In this document: positions 1-10,656 of the stretch, piece by piece
How the letters are laid out: each line of letters starts with the position of its first letter
Numbering within the stretch: the stretch's first letter is position 1
DNA from: Streptosporangium album
GTDB lineage: Bacteria; Actinomycetota; Actinomycetes; Streptosporangiales; Streptosporangiaceae
Direction of reading: 5' to 3'
Assembly (NCBI RefSeq): GCF_014203795.1
Contig: NZ_JACHJU010000001.1
Coordinates: 2,418,001-2,482,000, forward strand
DNA: 64,000 bases
Translations under genes and position numbers: made by a program
The notes under the pieces: model-generated
What the model was told of the DNA's origin: nothing
What the model saw: only the letters and a program-made list of their open reading frames with translations
Database searches by the model: none

Positions 1-1
1 A

Positions 2-24
2 ATATCGTGATATCAGCCGATATC
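2..24. promoter_or_regulatory. Palindromic operator-like site (ATATC-GT-GATAT) before the DUF4190-like gene
   Basis: Positions 2-13 form an inverted repeat, ATATC/GATAT around a GT centre, followed by a further GATATC at 19-24. The cluster lies about 30 bp before the probable GTG start at 55. Nearly the same palindrome (ATATCGCGATAT) lies about 28 bp before the DUF1707 gene start at 33743, so a common repressor is plausible. The regulator is not in this window. The window edge cuts off anything upstream. Confidence 0.4.
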
Positions 25-54
25 TCCAACTCAACAGAAGTGAGACGATCGACA

Positions 55-720
55 GTGAGCAGCGGTCACCCCGAGGGTCCCAGCACGAATCCGGATGACT
101 GGAAGAGCCCGTACAGCACAGGCCCCGGCCAGAGCCCCGGGTACGGCAACCAGCAGCCGGACCACGGGCAGACCCGGCGGTTCGACGAGCAGGACCAGGG
201 CCAGCAGGGCTACGGGCAGCAGAGCCAGGGTTACGGGCAGCAGGGCCAGGGGTACGGCCAGCAGGGCTACGACCAGCCCGGCCAGGGATACCAGCAGCCC
301 GGCTACGACCAGGGCTACGGCCAGCAGAGCCAGGGGTACGGCCAGCCGGGCCAGTACGGCCAGGGCTACGGCGAACAGCCCTACGGACAGGGGTACGGCG
401 AGCAGCCCTACGGACAGCACCAGCCCGGCTACGGCTACGGCTACCCGCCCCAGCAGCAGAACACCGACGGCGTCAGGACCCACGCGATCGTCGCGCTCGT
501 CATCAGCATCGTGCTGGGCCTGAGCTGCTACATCAGCCTCGGCGGCATCGCCGGAGCCATCGTGGCCGGCATCGCGCTGGGGAAGGTCCAGACCGACCCC
601 CAGGGTGCCAGGAACCTCCTCAAGTGGACCTGGATCAGCATCGGCATCAACGTCGCGCTGGTCGTCCTGGGTGTCGTCGCCCTCATCATCGCGGGGGCCA
701 GCGGCGCGCTCGACAGCTGA
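55..720 (+). CDS. Low-complexity Gly/Tyr/Gln-rich membrane protein, DUF4190-like
   Basis: About 221 residues from the GTG at 55. A frame-open GTG at 7 exists, but it lies inside the palindrome. The N-terminal ~140 residues are a disordered Q/G/Y/P tract of repeated [13 protein letters not shown] and QGYGEQPYG units. The DNA repeats too: two 27-bp units lie at 361-414. The C-terminal ~80 residues hold two hydrophobic helices separated by a short loop ([13 protein letters not shown] ... [14 protein letters not shown]), the layout of DUF4190-like actinobacterial membrane proteins. I infer a cytoplasmic tail anchored in the membrane. The function is unknown. Confidence 0.8.
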   Translation: MSSGHPEGPSTNPDDWKSPYSTGPGQSPGYGNQQPDHGQTRRFDEQDQGQQGYGQQSQGYGQQGQGYGQQGYDQPGQGYQQPGYDQGYGQQSQGYGQPGQYGQGYGEQPYGQGYGEQPYGQHQPGYGYGYPPQQQNTDGVRTHAIVALVISIVLGLSCYISLGGIAGAIVAGIALGKVQTDPQGARNLLKWTWISIGINVALVVLGVVALIIAGASGALDS

Positions 721-857
721 GCCGATCAGGGACTGTCCGGAGGCCTGTCTCTGTTGGACATACGGAGGACGGGGAGCCGGTGGCCGGGAACGGACCGGCA
801 GATCCCCCCGCGCGGGTGCGACCATGGGCTCGCCGGCCGTACACAAGGGAGAAGTCT

Positions 858-2504
858 TTGACTGACGGACCATTGATCGTTCAATCCGACAAGACCCTGC
901 TCCTTGAGGTCGACCACGAGCGGGCCGACGAGTGCCGCAAGGCGATCGCGCCCTTCGCCGAGCTGGAGCGCGCGCCCGAGCACGTGCACACCTACCGGAT
1001 CACCCCGCTGGCCCTGTGGAACGCGCGGGCCGCCGGACACGACGCCGAGCAGGTGGTCGACGCGCTGATCGGCCACAGCCGCTACCCGGTGCCGCACGCG
1101 CTGCTGGTGGACATCGCCGAGACCATTGCGCGGTACGGCAGGCTCCGGCTGGAGAAGCACCCCGTCCACGGGCTCGTGCTGACCAGCACGGACCGGGCCG
1201 TGCTGGAGGAGGTGCTGCGCTCCAAGAAGATCCAGCCGCTGCTGGGCGAGCGGCTGGGCCCCGACGCCGTGGCAGTGCATCCGAGCGAGCGCGGCAACAT
1301 CAAGCAGCACCTGCTCAAGCTGGGCTGGCCGGCCGAGGACCTGGCCGGATACGTCAACGGCGAGCACCACCCGATCGAGCTGGCCGAGGACGGCTGGCAG
1401 CTCCGCTCCTACCAGCGGGAGGCCGCGGAGGCGTTCTGGCACGGCGGTTCGGGCGTGGTCGTCCTCCCCTGTGGCGCGGGCAAGACGATCGTGGGCGCGG
1501 CGGCGATGGCGCACGCCAAGGCGACGACGCTGATCCTGGTGACGAACACGGTCTCGGCGCACCAGTGGAAGCAGGAGCTGCTCAAGCGGACCTCGCTCAC
1601 CGAGGACGAGATCGGCGAGTACACCGGCACCAAGAAGGAGATCCGGCCGGTCACCATCGCCACCTACCAGGTGATGACGACCCGCAGGCAGGGCGTCTAC
1701 CGCCACCTGGAGCTGTTCGACGCCCGCGACTGGGGTCTGGTCGTCTACGACGAGGTGCACCTGCTGCCCGCGCCGATCTTCCGGATGACCGCCGACCTGC
1801 AGGCCCGGCGGCGGGTGGGGCTGACCGCGACGCTCGTGCGCGAGGACGGCCGGGAGGGGGACGTGTTCTCCCTGATCGGCCCCAAGCGCTACGACGCGCC
1901 GTGGAAGGAGATGGAGAACCAGGGCTGGATCGCCCCGGCCGACTGCGTCGAGGTGCGGGTGACGCTGACCGACTCCGAGCGGCTCGCCTACGCCATGGCC
2001 GAGTCCGAGGAGCGCTACCGGTTCTGCGCGACCACGCCGTCCAAGAGCCGGGTGACCGAGGCATTGGTCCAGCGGCACCCGGGCGAGCAGGTGCTGGTCA
2101 TCGGGCAGTACATCGACCAGCTCGACGAGCTGGGCGAGCACCTGAACGCTCCGGTGATCAAGGGCGAGACGAAGGTCAAGGAGCGGGAGCGGCTGTTCCA
2201 GGCGTTCCGCGACAAGGAGATCCAGGTATTGGTCGTCTCCAAGGTGGCCAACTTCTCCATCGACCTGCCGGAGGCCGCGGTGGCCATCCAGGTGTCGGGC
2301 ACCTTCGGGTCACGGCAGGAGGAGGCCCAGCGGCTCGGCCGCGTGCTGCGGCCCAAGTCGGACGGTGGCGGGGCGCGCTTCTACTCGGTGGTCAGCCGGG
2401 ACACGGTCGACCAGGATTTCGCGGCGCATCGGCAGCGTTTCCTGGCCGAGCAGGGATACGCCTACCAGATCATCGACGCGGACGACGTGCTCGCCGAGGA
2501 GTAG
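858..2504 (+). CDS. XPB/Rad25-type DNA repair helicase
   Basis: Superfamily 2 helicase of about 548 residues, the prokaryotic homologue of the XPB subunit of TFIIH, which unwinds DNA 3'-5' and is linked to repair or transcription. An N-terminal XPB-specific domain covers about residues 1-180. Walker A (PCGAGKT) is at about 204-210 and the DEVH box at 298-301. The helicase C domain follows, ending with QRLGRVLRPK (motif VI). The start is the TTG at 858, preceded by AAGGGAGAAG, and the XPB homology begins there. Longer in-frame starts exist but encode non-homologous sequence. A 322-bp gap follows, so it may be a single-gene unit. Confidence 0.92.
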   Translation: MTDGPLIVQSDKTLLLEVDHERADECRKAIAPFAELERAPEHVHTYRITPLALWNARAAGHDAEQVVDALIGHSRYPVPHALLVDIAETIARYGRLRLEKHPVHGLVLTSTDRAVLEEVLRSKKIQPLLGERLGPDAVAVHPSERGNIKQHLLKLGWPAEDLAGYVNGEHHPIELAEDGWQLRSYQREAAEAFWHGGSGVVVLPCGAGKTIVGAAAMAHAKATTLILVTNTVSAHQWKQELLKRTSLTEDEIGEYTGTKKEIRPVTIATYQVMTTRRQGVYRHLELFDARDWGLVVYDEVHLLPAPIFRMTADLQARRRVGLTATLVREDGREGDVFSLIGPKRYDAPWKEMENQGWIAPADCVEVRVTLTDSERLAYAMAESEERYRFCATTPSKSRVTEALVQRHPGEQVLVIGQYIDQLDELGEHLNAPVIKGETKVKERERLFQAFRDKEIQVLVVSKVANFSIDLPEAAVAIQVSGTFGSRQEEAQRLGRVLRPKSDGGGARFYSVVSRDTVDQDFAAHRQRFLAEQGYAYQIIDADDVLAEE

Positions 2505-2826
2505 CGCCACCCGGCGGACACGCCGTCGCCTGCGTCGATCAGGTCCACGAAATACCGCGGTTTTTCGACAAGGAAACCACCCCCTCGCTGGGCCACAACG
2601 ACCATTAGCGGCATACCCCATGATCTACCTAAGTCACCGCATTTAAGCTAGTTTTTCACTGTTTTGGAACGGTATAACGGAGGGTGGCAAGGCGCTCACC
2701 GAAGGTTCGCACGTCGACCCGGCCCGCGATTAATCCTTTTGAGCGGACGCAGGTCGCCGGTAAGCTGGCCGATTCGCTGCCTGTGATGACCACCACCTCC
2801 GTTGACCGAATGGGAGGCGCTTCCGC
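2505..2826. other. Intergenic region between the XPB helicase and the HelD gene
   Basis: This holds no credible gene. An AT-richer stretch around 2640-2680 contains TATAAC at 2673-2678 and is the likeliest promoter region for the HelD gene. I see no convincing -35 at the normal spacing. I looked for a rifamycin-associated element (a GGGGCTTGC-type inverted repeat, known before rifamycin-response genes) and found none. Confidence 0.4.
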
Positions 2827-4845
2827 GTGCCCGCACATCAACTGGCCCCCGACATAACCGACGACCCGGCCGAGACGCTCGCCGCCGAACGCGAGCATCT
2901 GGCCACCTCCAGAGCCGCCCTGCGCGCGATGCGCGAACACGCCCAGTCCCTCTCCTCCGACGCCGCCGGCGACTGGGTCTCGCAGCAGATCCTGCAGGGA
3001 CTGCTGGACCAGCGGGTGGCGGCGCTCGCCGACCACTCCGGCACCCCCCTGTTCTTCGGCCGCCTCGACCGCGCCGTGGACGACGACCTTCCCGGCACCG
3101 TCTACGTCGGACGCCGGCACGTCCACGACGACCGGAGCCGTCCCCTGGTGATCGACTGGCGGGCCCCGATCTCCCGGGCCTTCTACCAGGCCAGCCCGTC
3201 CGACCCGATGGACGTCGCGCTCCGCCGCCGGTTCGGCTACCACGGCGGCGACCTGACCGCCTACGAGGACGAGCCGCTCGACCAGGGCGTCGCCCTGCAG
3301 CACAGCAGGATCCTCACCGACGAGATCGAGCGCCCCCGCTCCGGCCCGATGCGCGACATCGTCGCGACCATCCAGCCCGACCAGGACGAGATCGTCCGCT
3401 CCGAGCTCGGCCAGACCGTGTGCGTCCAGGGAGCACCCGGCACCGGGAAGACCGCCGTCGGCCTGCACCGGGCCGCCTACCTGCTCTTCACCCACCGGGA
3501 GAAACTCGCCCGGTCCGGCGTGATGATCGTCGGCCCGAACCGGGCCTTCCTCTCCTACATCTCCTCCGTGCTCCCCGCTCTGGGCGAGGTCAAGGTCGAC
3601 CAGACCACGGTGGCCGGGATCCTGGGCGACCACGCCGCTCCCGAGGCCCCCGAGGTCGGCGCGGTCAAGGGCGACGCGAAGATGGCTCCGGTGCTCAGGC
3701 GTGCCCTGTGGATGCACATCGTCAAGCCGACCGAGGGCGTGCTGTACACCAAGGGCGTCAACCGCTACCGGGTGGCCGACTACGAGGTCCGCGAGATCGT
3801 CGCGTCGCTGCGCGGCACCACCCGTTACGGCCCCGGCCGGGCGGCCCTCGCCCAGCGGCTGGCCCACCTGGTGCTCGTCCGGATGGAACAGCGCGGCGAG
3901 TCCCCCGACGACCGGGTGCAGGACGCGGTGGCCCGCTCCAAGCCGGTCAAGCAGCTCGTGGACGCGGTGTGGCCCAAGCTCACCCCCCAGCAGGTGCTCC
4001 ACCGCCTCTTCAGCGACCCCGCGTTCCTCGCCGCCGCCGCAAAGGACGACCTCACCGCCGACGAGCAGGCCCTGTTGCTGTGGGCGAAGCCGGCCAAATC
4101 CTTCCGCTCGGCGAAGTGGTCGGCGGCCGACGGAGCGCTGATGGACGAGCTCGGCGACCTGATCGAGCGGACCGCCGTCCTGGGGCACCTGGTCGTGGAC
4201 GAGGCCCAGGACCTGTCGGCCATGCAACTGCGCGCCCTCGGCCGGCGCTGCCGTACCGGGTCGGCCACCGTGCTGGGCGACCTCGCCCAGGGCACCACGC
4301 CCTGGTCGGCCCGCTCCTGGACCGAGGTCCTCACCCACCTGGGCTTCGAGGACGGCGCGGTCACCGAGCTCACCCTCGGCTTCCGCGTCCCCCGCGAGGT
4401 GCTCGACTACGCCGCCCGGCTGCTGCCCGCCGTCGCCCCCGACCTGGCCCCGCCCCGGTCGCTCCGCCCCGGCGTGGGCTCGCTGTCGGTACGGCCGTCG
4501 CTCGATCCGGCGGCATCCCTGGTGGAGGCGGTGGGGGAGGCGCTCTCCCGCGAGGGCTCGATCGGGGTCATCGTCCCGGACGCCTCGGTCCCGGCCGTCT
4601 CGGCGTCCCTGGCCGCCCTGGACCACCGTGTGCTGAGCCCCGACTCGGTCGAGGAGCACCGGCTGCTGGTGATCCCCGCGACCCTGGCCAAGGGTCTGGA
4701 ATACGACCACGTCATCGTGGTCGAGCCGGCCGACATCGTGGACGCCGAGCCCCGTGGCCTGGCCCGCCTCTACGTGGTCCTGACCCGCGCGGTCACCTCC
4801 CTGACCGTCCTGCACACCCGGGAGCTCCCCGACCAGCTCCGCTGA
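2827..4845 (+). CDS. helD: HelD-family RNA polymerase-remodelling ATPase (UvrD/Rep-like)
   Basis: A 672-residue protein of the HelD/HelR family. These UvrD-like ATPases lack true helicase function, pull stalled RNA polymerase off DNA and can displace rifamycins. The N-terminal arm is predicted helical (residues 1-60). The family block QPDQDEIVR lies just before Walker A (GAPGTGKT, residues 202-209). DEAQD (Walker B) is at about 458-462, LTLGFRVPREVL follows, and a C-terminal superfamily I motif (VVLTRAV) is near 655. The start is the GTG at 2827. Whether it is HelR-like (rifamycin tolerance) cannot be told from these motifs. It is unrelated to the XPB gene upstream except by order. Confidence 0.88.
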   Translation: MPAHQLAPDITDDPAETLAAEREHLATSRAALRAMREHAQSLSSDAAGDWVSQQILQGLLDQRVAALADHSGTPLFFGRLDRAVDDDLPGTVYVGRRHVHDDRSRPLVIDWRAPISRAFYQASPSDPMDVALRRRFGYHGGDLTAYEDEPLDQGVALQHSRILTDEIERPRSGPMRDIVATIQPDQDEIVRSELGQTVCVQGAPGTGKTAVGLHRAAYLLFTHREKLARSGVMIVGPNRAFLSYISSVLPALGEVKVDQTTVAGILGDHAAPEAPEVGAVKGDAKMAPVLRRALWMHIVKPTEGVLYTKGVNRYRVADYEVREIVASLRGTTRYGPGRAALAQRLAHLVLVRMEQRGESPDDRVQDAVARSKPVKQLVDAVWPKLTPQQVLHRLFSDPAFLAAAAKDDLTADEQALLLWAKPAKSFRSAKWSAADGALMDELGDLIERTAVLGHLVVDEAQDLSAMQLRALGRRCRTGSATVLGDLAQGTTPWSARSWTEVLTHLGFEDGAVTELTLGFRVPREVLDYAARLLPAVAPDLAPPRSLRPGVGSLSVRPSLDPAASLVEAVGEALSREGSIGVIVPDASVPAVSASLAALDHRVLSPDSVEEHRLLVIPATLAKGLEYDHVIVVEPADIVDAEPRGLARLYVVLTRAVTSLTVLHTRELPDQLR

Positions 4846-4893
4846 TCCCGTGGTCCGCGGCCACCGTGTGATCGTCCGGTCCGGTGGAAAGAC

Positions 4894-5118
4894 GTGGCGA
4901 CCGTACCGACCCGGTTCTGGCAGGCAGGGCTGGCAACTTCTCCAGGCATAGGGGTTGTCATCCGGAACGGGCGGATCGAGGACGTCGAGGCGCTGCCGGC
5001 CTTCTGGCTTGAAGCCGCCGAGGGGACCGACCGGCACGACGATCCGGCCAAGGTGGTCGTGGAAACACGTCCTGTCCGCGATGGCGAGGATCAGCCCTGC
5101 TCCTGGTACGAGCCTGAG
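4894..5118 (+). pseudogene. Remnant of a GNAT acetyltransferase gene (N-terminal fragment)
   Basis: The frame from GTG 4894 reads VVIRNGRIEDVEALPAFWL and then AAEGTDRHDDPAKV from 4954 to about 5056. This is a good match to the start of GNAT acetyltransferases, in which 'I-R-x-G-x-x-E-D-V-x-A-L-x-x-F-W' is followed by the acidic helix. After that, homology stops and none of the acetyl-CoA binding motif (Q/RxxGxG/A) is present. The frame runs on into the antisense of the propeller gene ending at 5091. I read it as a gene truncated by deletion, probably when the propeller gene or its end arrived. Confidence 0.55.
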
Positions 5119-6242
5119 TGGTGCGGACGACTCTTCGGTCTGCGCACCTTGGTTCCGCCGTCGCTCCGGCCGCGGGGACCGGCGGTCGCGATCCCGAAAG
5201 GCTCGACGCCGACGGGAACGGTGGTGACGACCTCGTTGGTCGCGGTGTCGATCACCGACACCGAGTCCGCACTCAGGTTGCTCACGTAGACGCGGGTGCC
5301 GCCGGGAGAGACCGCGATACCGAAGGGGTGGTGGCCGACGGGAACGGTGGTGACGATCTCGTTGGTCGCGGTGTCGATCACCGACACCGAGTCCGTTTCC
5401 AGGTTGGTCACGTAGGCACGGGTGCCGTTGGGAGAGACCGCGACCCTGTAGGGGGGGTGGCCGACAGGGATGGTGGTGACGACCTTGCTGGTCGCGGTGT
5501 CGATCACCGACACCGAGTCCGAGTCCTGGTTGGTCACATAAGCACGGGTGCCGTTGGGAGAGACCACGACGCCGAAGGGGTGGTGGCCGACAGGGATGGT
5601 GGTGACGACCCTGTTGGTCGCGGTGTCGATCACCGACACCGAGTCCGAGTCCTGGTTGGTCACATAAGCACGGGTGCCGTTGGGAGAGACCACGACGCCG
5701 AAGGGGTGGTGGCCGACAGGGATGGTGGTGATGACCCTGTTGGTCGCGGTGTCGATCACCGACACCGAGTCCGACTGCGTGTTGGTCACGTAGACGCGGG
5801 TGCCACGGGGGGAGACCGCGATCCCCAGCGGGTAGTCGTCGACGGGAATGCTGGTGACGACCTTGCTGGTCGCCGTGTTGATCACCGACACGGTGTCCGC
5901 GCCCTGGTTGGTCACATAGGCACGGGCGTCGCCGGCGGAGACCGCCACCTCAAGGGGATTACGACCGACAGGGATGGTGGCGACGACCTTGTTGGTCGTA
6001 ATGTCGATCACCGACACGGTGTCCGACTGCGTGTTGGCCACGTAGACGAAATTCGAAGGCTCCGAGGTGGCCACAGCCGGGACAGCTGTGGCGGTCGGCA
6101 CTACCAGAACCGCCGCGATGGCCACCGCGGCCATGGACGGACGGGCATGGGATCGTCCGTCCCTCTTGGACGGGCCGGACAGGCTCCGACGGTGATTCTC
6201 AATCGCGTTTCTCGCCCAACACCGCAGCACCAGGACCTCCAT
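5091..6242 (-). CDS. Secreted seven-bladed YVTN beta-propeller protein
   Basis: About 383 residues if started at the ATG at 6242. Further in-frame starts lie upstream and an ATG lies at 6136. A hydrophobic AVAIAAVLVVP segment near residue 50 followed by Ala-rich sequence fits a signal peptide. The rest is seven repeats of about 42 residues, each with the YVTN core (VYVTN, AYVTNQ), SVSVIDTAT, VVTTIPVG and VSPNGTR. This is a single closed propeller of the YVTN/SMP-30-like lactonase class, typical of cell-surface or extracellular binding proteins. The tail (GRSDGGTKVRRPKSRP) is basic. Its promoter-proximal region has no good Shine-Dalgarno for any start, so the N-terminus is uncertain. Confidence 0.8.
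   Translation of the reverse strand: MEVLVLRCWARNAIENHRRSLSGPSKRDGRSHARPSMAAVAIAAVLVVPTATAVPAVATSEPSNFVYVANTQSDTVSVIDITTNKVVATIPVGRNPLEVAVSAGDARAYVTNQGADTVSVINTATSKVVTSIPVDDYPLGIAVSPRGTRVYVTNTQSDSVSVIDTATNRVITTIPVGHHPFGVVVSPNGTRAYVTNQDSDSVSVIDTATNRVVTTIPVGHHPFGVVVSPNGTRAYVTNQDSDSVSVIDTATSKVVTTIPVGHPPYRVAVSPNGTRAYVTNLETDSVSVIDTATNEIVTTVPVGHHPFGIAVSPGGTRVYVSNLSADSVSVIDTATNEVVTTVPVGVEPFGIATAGPRGRSDGGTKVRRPKSRPHHSGSYQEQG
5335..5838. repeat. In-frame 126-bp tandem repeats inside the propeller gene
   Basis: The same block begins at 5461, 5587 and 5713 (126 bp apart). The first two units are nearly identical, and flanking units are more diverged. One unit equals one 42-residue propeller blade. The near identity of the central blades against the diverged outer ones indicates recent unit duplication or gene conversion. 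Confidence 0.85.
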
Positions 6243-6534
6243 CGATACAACAGGGTTCCGTTCTACGTCCGCACGACATCGTGTCCTGGAAAACAACGCA
6301 CTGACTTGGATCCTCCTGGCCGCCCGCTTTGTCCATTCATCGCTCAACGGCAGTGAAGTCAGCCGGAGTCGACACGAATGTGACCACACGCCTACCGATC
6401 ATCGACTCTTACCGCTCCGGCCAGGCTCCGTAAGCCTGGAACGCCCTTCCCGTCCTCGGTCTTTCGATGTCGCCCTCCCTGCCCACGAGCCCACGGACGG
6501 ATGCCGAGTGGCGGATGGCACCGTCCGGCACCAC

Positions 6535-6573
6535 AAAAAAGAGGCGGCCCCGGCACCTCGGGGTCGCCTCTTT
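6535..6573 (-). terminator. Intrinsic terminator of groEL
   Basis: A 15-bp stem (6538-6552 with 6559-6573, one G-T wobble) with a 6-nt loop, followed on the minus strand by a run of six T. It begins about 20 nt beyond the groEL stop codon at 6592. Confidence 0.9.
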
Positions 6574-6591
6574 ATGTGAAAGCGGCTGGAC

Positions 6592-8390
<1,799 letters not shown>

Positions 8391-8557
8391 GACGTCGCGC
8401 TGACCTGCACCCAGCTTAGAGGGCGGGCACAGATTCACAGCGAAGGCCCGACCCGCCGTTGGGGCGGCGAGCCGGGTCGACATGCGGGAAGGTCCGCGCG
8501 GACTGCGCTGCCACGGGATCTACCGGCATTTCCCGACGAATGGACGGAACGGCTGCG

Positions 8558-8758
8558 TCAGACCGCCCGGACGGATTCCGCCTGGGGGCCCTTCTGACCC
8601 TGGGTGACCTCGAACTCGACCCGCTGGCCCTGTTCGAGCGCACGGTAGCCATCCATCATGATCGCGGAGTAATGGACGAACACATCCTTACCACCGTCGA
8701 CCGCGATGAAGCCGTAGCCCTTGTCCGCGTTGAACCATTTGACGGTGCCCTGCGCCAC
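8558..8758 (-). CDS. Cold-shock protein (CspA family)
   Basis: 66 residues, a single cold-shock domain that binds single-stranded nucleic acid and acts as an RNA chaperone. RNP1 (KGYGFIAV) is at about residues 13-20 and RNP2 (VFVHYSAI) at about 26-33. GTG start at 8758 with GAGGAG seven bases ahead. It lies upstream of groEL on the same strand with a 340-bp gap containing the groEL promoter, so they are probably separate units. A stretch of about 250 bp before it may hold a long 5' leader, common for csp genes. Confidence 0.96.
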   Translation of the reverse strand: MAQGTVKWFNADKGYGFIAVDGGKDVFVHYSAIMMDGYRALEQGQRVEFEVTQGQKGPQAESVRAV

Positions 8759-9012
8759 TTCCGACTCCTCTTACTGGACTTGAGGACATCGCCCATTCCT
8801 CTCGCGAAGTCCTCAATCTTCGAGGCATAGACATCGCCTACGTCGATCGTTCTCGACCATACCTGTGGGACACGGTGGGGCAACAGAGTCAATCGACAGA
8901 CCGCTGCTTTACGCGCGCATTCATGAGCGGAGCCATGTTTTGCCGAGCGTTTGTTTAGTTAAAAAATAAATCATACTCACCGGCCCCACAGGGGGTCTCA
9001 CGTCACATAACG
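8759..9012 (-). other. Leader and promoter region of the cold-shock gene
   Basis: No gene is seen here. The part next to the cold-shock gene reads as a long untranslated leader. A markedly AT-rich patch (TTTGTTTAGTTAAAAAATAA) at 8949-8968 stands out from the local base composition. I cannot assign a promoter with confidence. Confidence 0.35.
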
Positions 9013-9049
9013 CGACACCCGCACACGGCCGGGCCGCGTGCGGGTGTCG
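9013..9049 (-). terminator. Hairpin after the sulfur-carrier gene
   Basis: CGACACCCGCAC (9013-9024) pairs perfectly with GTGCGGGTGTCG (9038-9049) around a 13-nt loop, 27 nt past the stop of the MoaD/ThiS gene. There is no T run, so it is probably an actinobacterial terminator of the hairpin-only type. Confidence 0.7.
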
Positions 9050-9075
9050 TGGAGAAGCGGTGGGGATGCCGCGGA

Positions 9076-9351
9076 TCAGCCTCCGGCGACCGCCGGAATG
9101 ATGGAGACCTGAACGCCGGACGGCGTGGCCGTGTCAAGGTTCTCCGCAAAACGGACGTCCTCATCCCCGACATAGACATTGACAAAACGCCGGATCTTGC
9201 CCGTTTCGTCGAGGATGCGAGCGCCGATGCCCGGGAAGTCGGCGTCGAGCCTATGCAGAACCTCGCGCAGCGTCGCCCCTTCTCCACTCACCTCCGAGGA
9301 GCCATCGGCGTAAGTCCGGAGAATCGTCGGAATCCGCACAGAAACGCTCAT
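9076..9351 (-). CDS. MoaD/ThiS-family sulfur-carrier protein
   Basis: 91 residues with the beta-grasp ubiquitin-like fold: an N-terminal strand (SVRIPTILRTYADG), LREVLHRLDADFPG helix, FVNVYVGDEDVRF strands and the terminal AVAGG. The exposed C-terminal Gly-Gly is what an E1-like enzyme adenylates and converts to a thiocarboxylate, the sulfur donor in cysteine (CysO), thiamine (ThiS) or molybdopterin (MoaD) synthesis. The gene starts 23 nt after thrC, with GAAAGG before the ATG, so the two form one operon under the SAM-I riboswitch. No CysM, JAMM protease or ThiF-like gene is adjacent. The partner enzyme is therefore inferred, not seen. Confidence 0.92.
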   Translation of the reverse strand: MSVSVRIPTILRTYADGSSEVSGEGATLREVLHRLDADFPGIGARILDETGKIRRFVNVYVGDEDVRFAENLDTATPSGVQVSIIPAVAGG

Positions 9352-9374
9352 ATTTCAGTACCTTTCATGAATTT

Positions 9375-10640
9375 CTAGGCGATAGCCGTACGGAATGCGT
9401 CGAGAGACGGGCGGATGACGGCGGTGGGACGCGCCTGGTCCGCCACCGCGTCGAGGGTCTTGAGACCGTCGCCGGTGTTGAGCACCACGGTCTCGGCGTC
9501 GGGGTCGATCTGCCCCGAGGCGACCAGCTTGCGCAGCACGCCGACGGTGACCCCGCCCGCGGTCTCGGCGAAGATCCCCTCGGTCCTGGCCAGCAGCCGG
9601 ATCGCGTCGACGATCTCGGCGTCGGTGACGTCCTCCACCGCGCCGCCGGTGCGCCGGGCGATGTCCAGCACGTAGGGGCCGTCCGCCGGGTTCCCGATCG
9701 CCAGCGACTTGGCGATGGTGGCGGGCTTCACCGGGCGGATCACGTCGTGGCCGGCCTTGTAGGCGGCGGAGACCGGGGAGCACCCCTCGGCCTGGGCGCC
9801 GAAGATCTTGTACGGCTTCTCCTCGACGAGGCCGAGCGCGATCAGCTCCTTGAAGGCCTTGTCGATCTTCGTGAGCTGGGAGCCGGACGCGACCGGGATG
9901 ACGATCTGGTCGGGGATCCGCCAGCCGAGCTGCTCGGCGATCTCGTAGGCCAGGGTCTTGGAGCCCTCGGCGTAGTAGGGCCGGAGGTTGACGTTGACGA
10001 AGCCCCACTTGTCGCCCAGTTCGTCCCCGATGAGCTCGGAGCAGAAGCGGTTGACGTCGTCGTAGGTGCCCTCGATGCCGATCAGCCTGCCGCCGTACAC
10101 CGACGCCATGACGATCTTGGCCTGCTCCAGGTCCGAGGGGATGAACACGCAGGCGTCCAGCCCTGCCCGGGCGGCGGCGGCGGTCACCGCGCCGGCCAGG
10201 TTGCCGGTGGAGGAGCAGGACAGGGTGTGGAAGCCGAAGTTCCTGGCCGCCTCGACGGCGATGGCCACCACACGGTCCTTGAAGGAGTGCGTGGGGTTGC
10301 CGGAGTCGTCCTTGACGTGCAGCGAGCGCAGGCCCAGCTCGCGCGCGAGGTTGCCGGCGTCGACGAGCTTGGTCCAGCCGGGGTTCATGTTGGGCTTGGC
10401 GGCCACGTCCGCCGGGACGGGCAGCAGGGAGCGGTAACGCCAGATGTTGGCCGGCCCCTCGGCGATCTGCTCACGGGTCACGCGCCCGAAGTCATAGGCG
10501 ATCTCCAGGGGCCCGAAACACTCGATACAGGCGAAGTCGGGACCGAGGTCGTAGCGGGCACCGCACTCGCGACAGGACAGAGCCACGGCGGGGCCGAAGT
10601 CGATCGAGGTGGTGGGGGTTTCAGTGCTTGCGAGCGCCAT
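9375..10640 (-). CDS. thrC: Threonine synthase-type PLP enzyme
   Basis: 421 residues of the fold-type II PLP family. Threonine synthase converts O-phosphohomoserine to threonine. An N-terminal zinc-ribbon-like segment (CRECGARY ... CIECFGPLE) precedes the catalytic core. The PLP lysine lies in NPTHSFKDR, and SCSSTGNLAGA is the phosphate-binding loop region. The start is the ATG at 10640, with AGGGAAAGG 9 bases ahead abutting the riboswitch P1 stem. It is cotranscribed with a sulfur-carrier gene. Threonine synthesis does not need sulfur, so this association and SAM control raise the possibility of homocysteine formation from O-phosphohomoserine. By sequence alone it is threonine synthase. Confidence 0.93.
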   Translation of the reverse strand: MALASTETPTTSIDFGPAVALSCRECGARYDLGPDFACIECFGPLEIAYDFGRVTREQIAEGPANIWRYRSLLPVPADVAAKPNMNPGWTKLVDAGNLARELGLRSLHVKDDSGNPTHSFKDRVVAIAVEAARNFGFHTLSCSSTGNLAGAVTAAAARAGLDACVFIPSDLEQAKIVMASVYGGRLIGIEGTYDDVNRFCSELIGDELGDKWGFVNVNLRPYYAEGSKTLAYEIAEQLGWRIPDQIVIPVASGSQLTKIDKAFKELIALGLVEEKPYKIFGAQAEGCSPVSAAYKAGHDVIRPVKPATIAKSLAIGNPADGPYVLDIARRTGGAVEDVTDAEIVDAIRLLARTEGIFAETAGGVTVGVLRKLVASGQIDPDAETVVLNTGDGLKTLDAVADQARPTAVIRPSLDAFRTAIA

Positions 10641-10656
10641 GAAGCGAGGCCTTTCC

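Noticed and set aside
2505..2826. Rifamycin-associated element before the HelD gene
   Set aside because: No inverted repeat matching the known element was seen, so HelR-type rifamycin induction is not claimed.
2656..5037. A 793-codon open frame on the minus strand
   Set aside because: It is antisense to the well-supported HelD gene, has no family resemblance and is composed of shadow-type residues (Gly/Asp/Val-rich).
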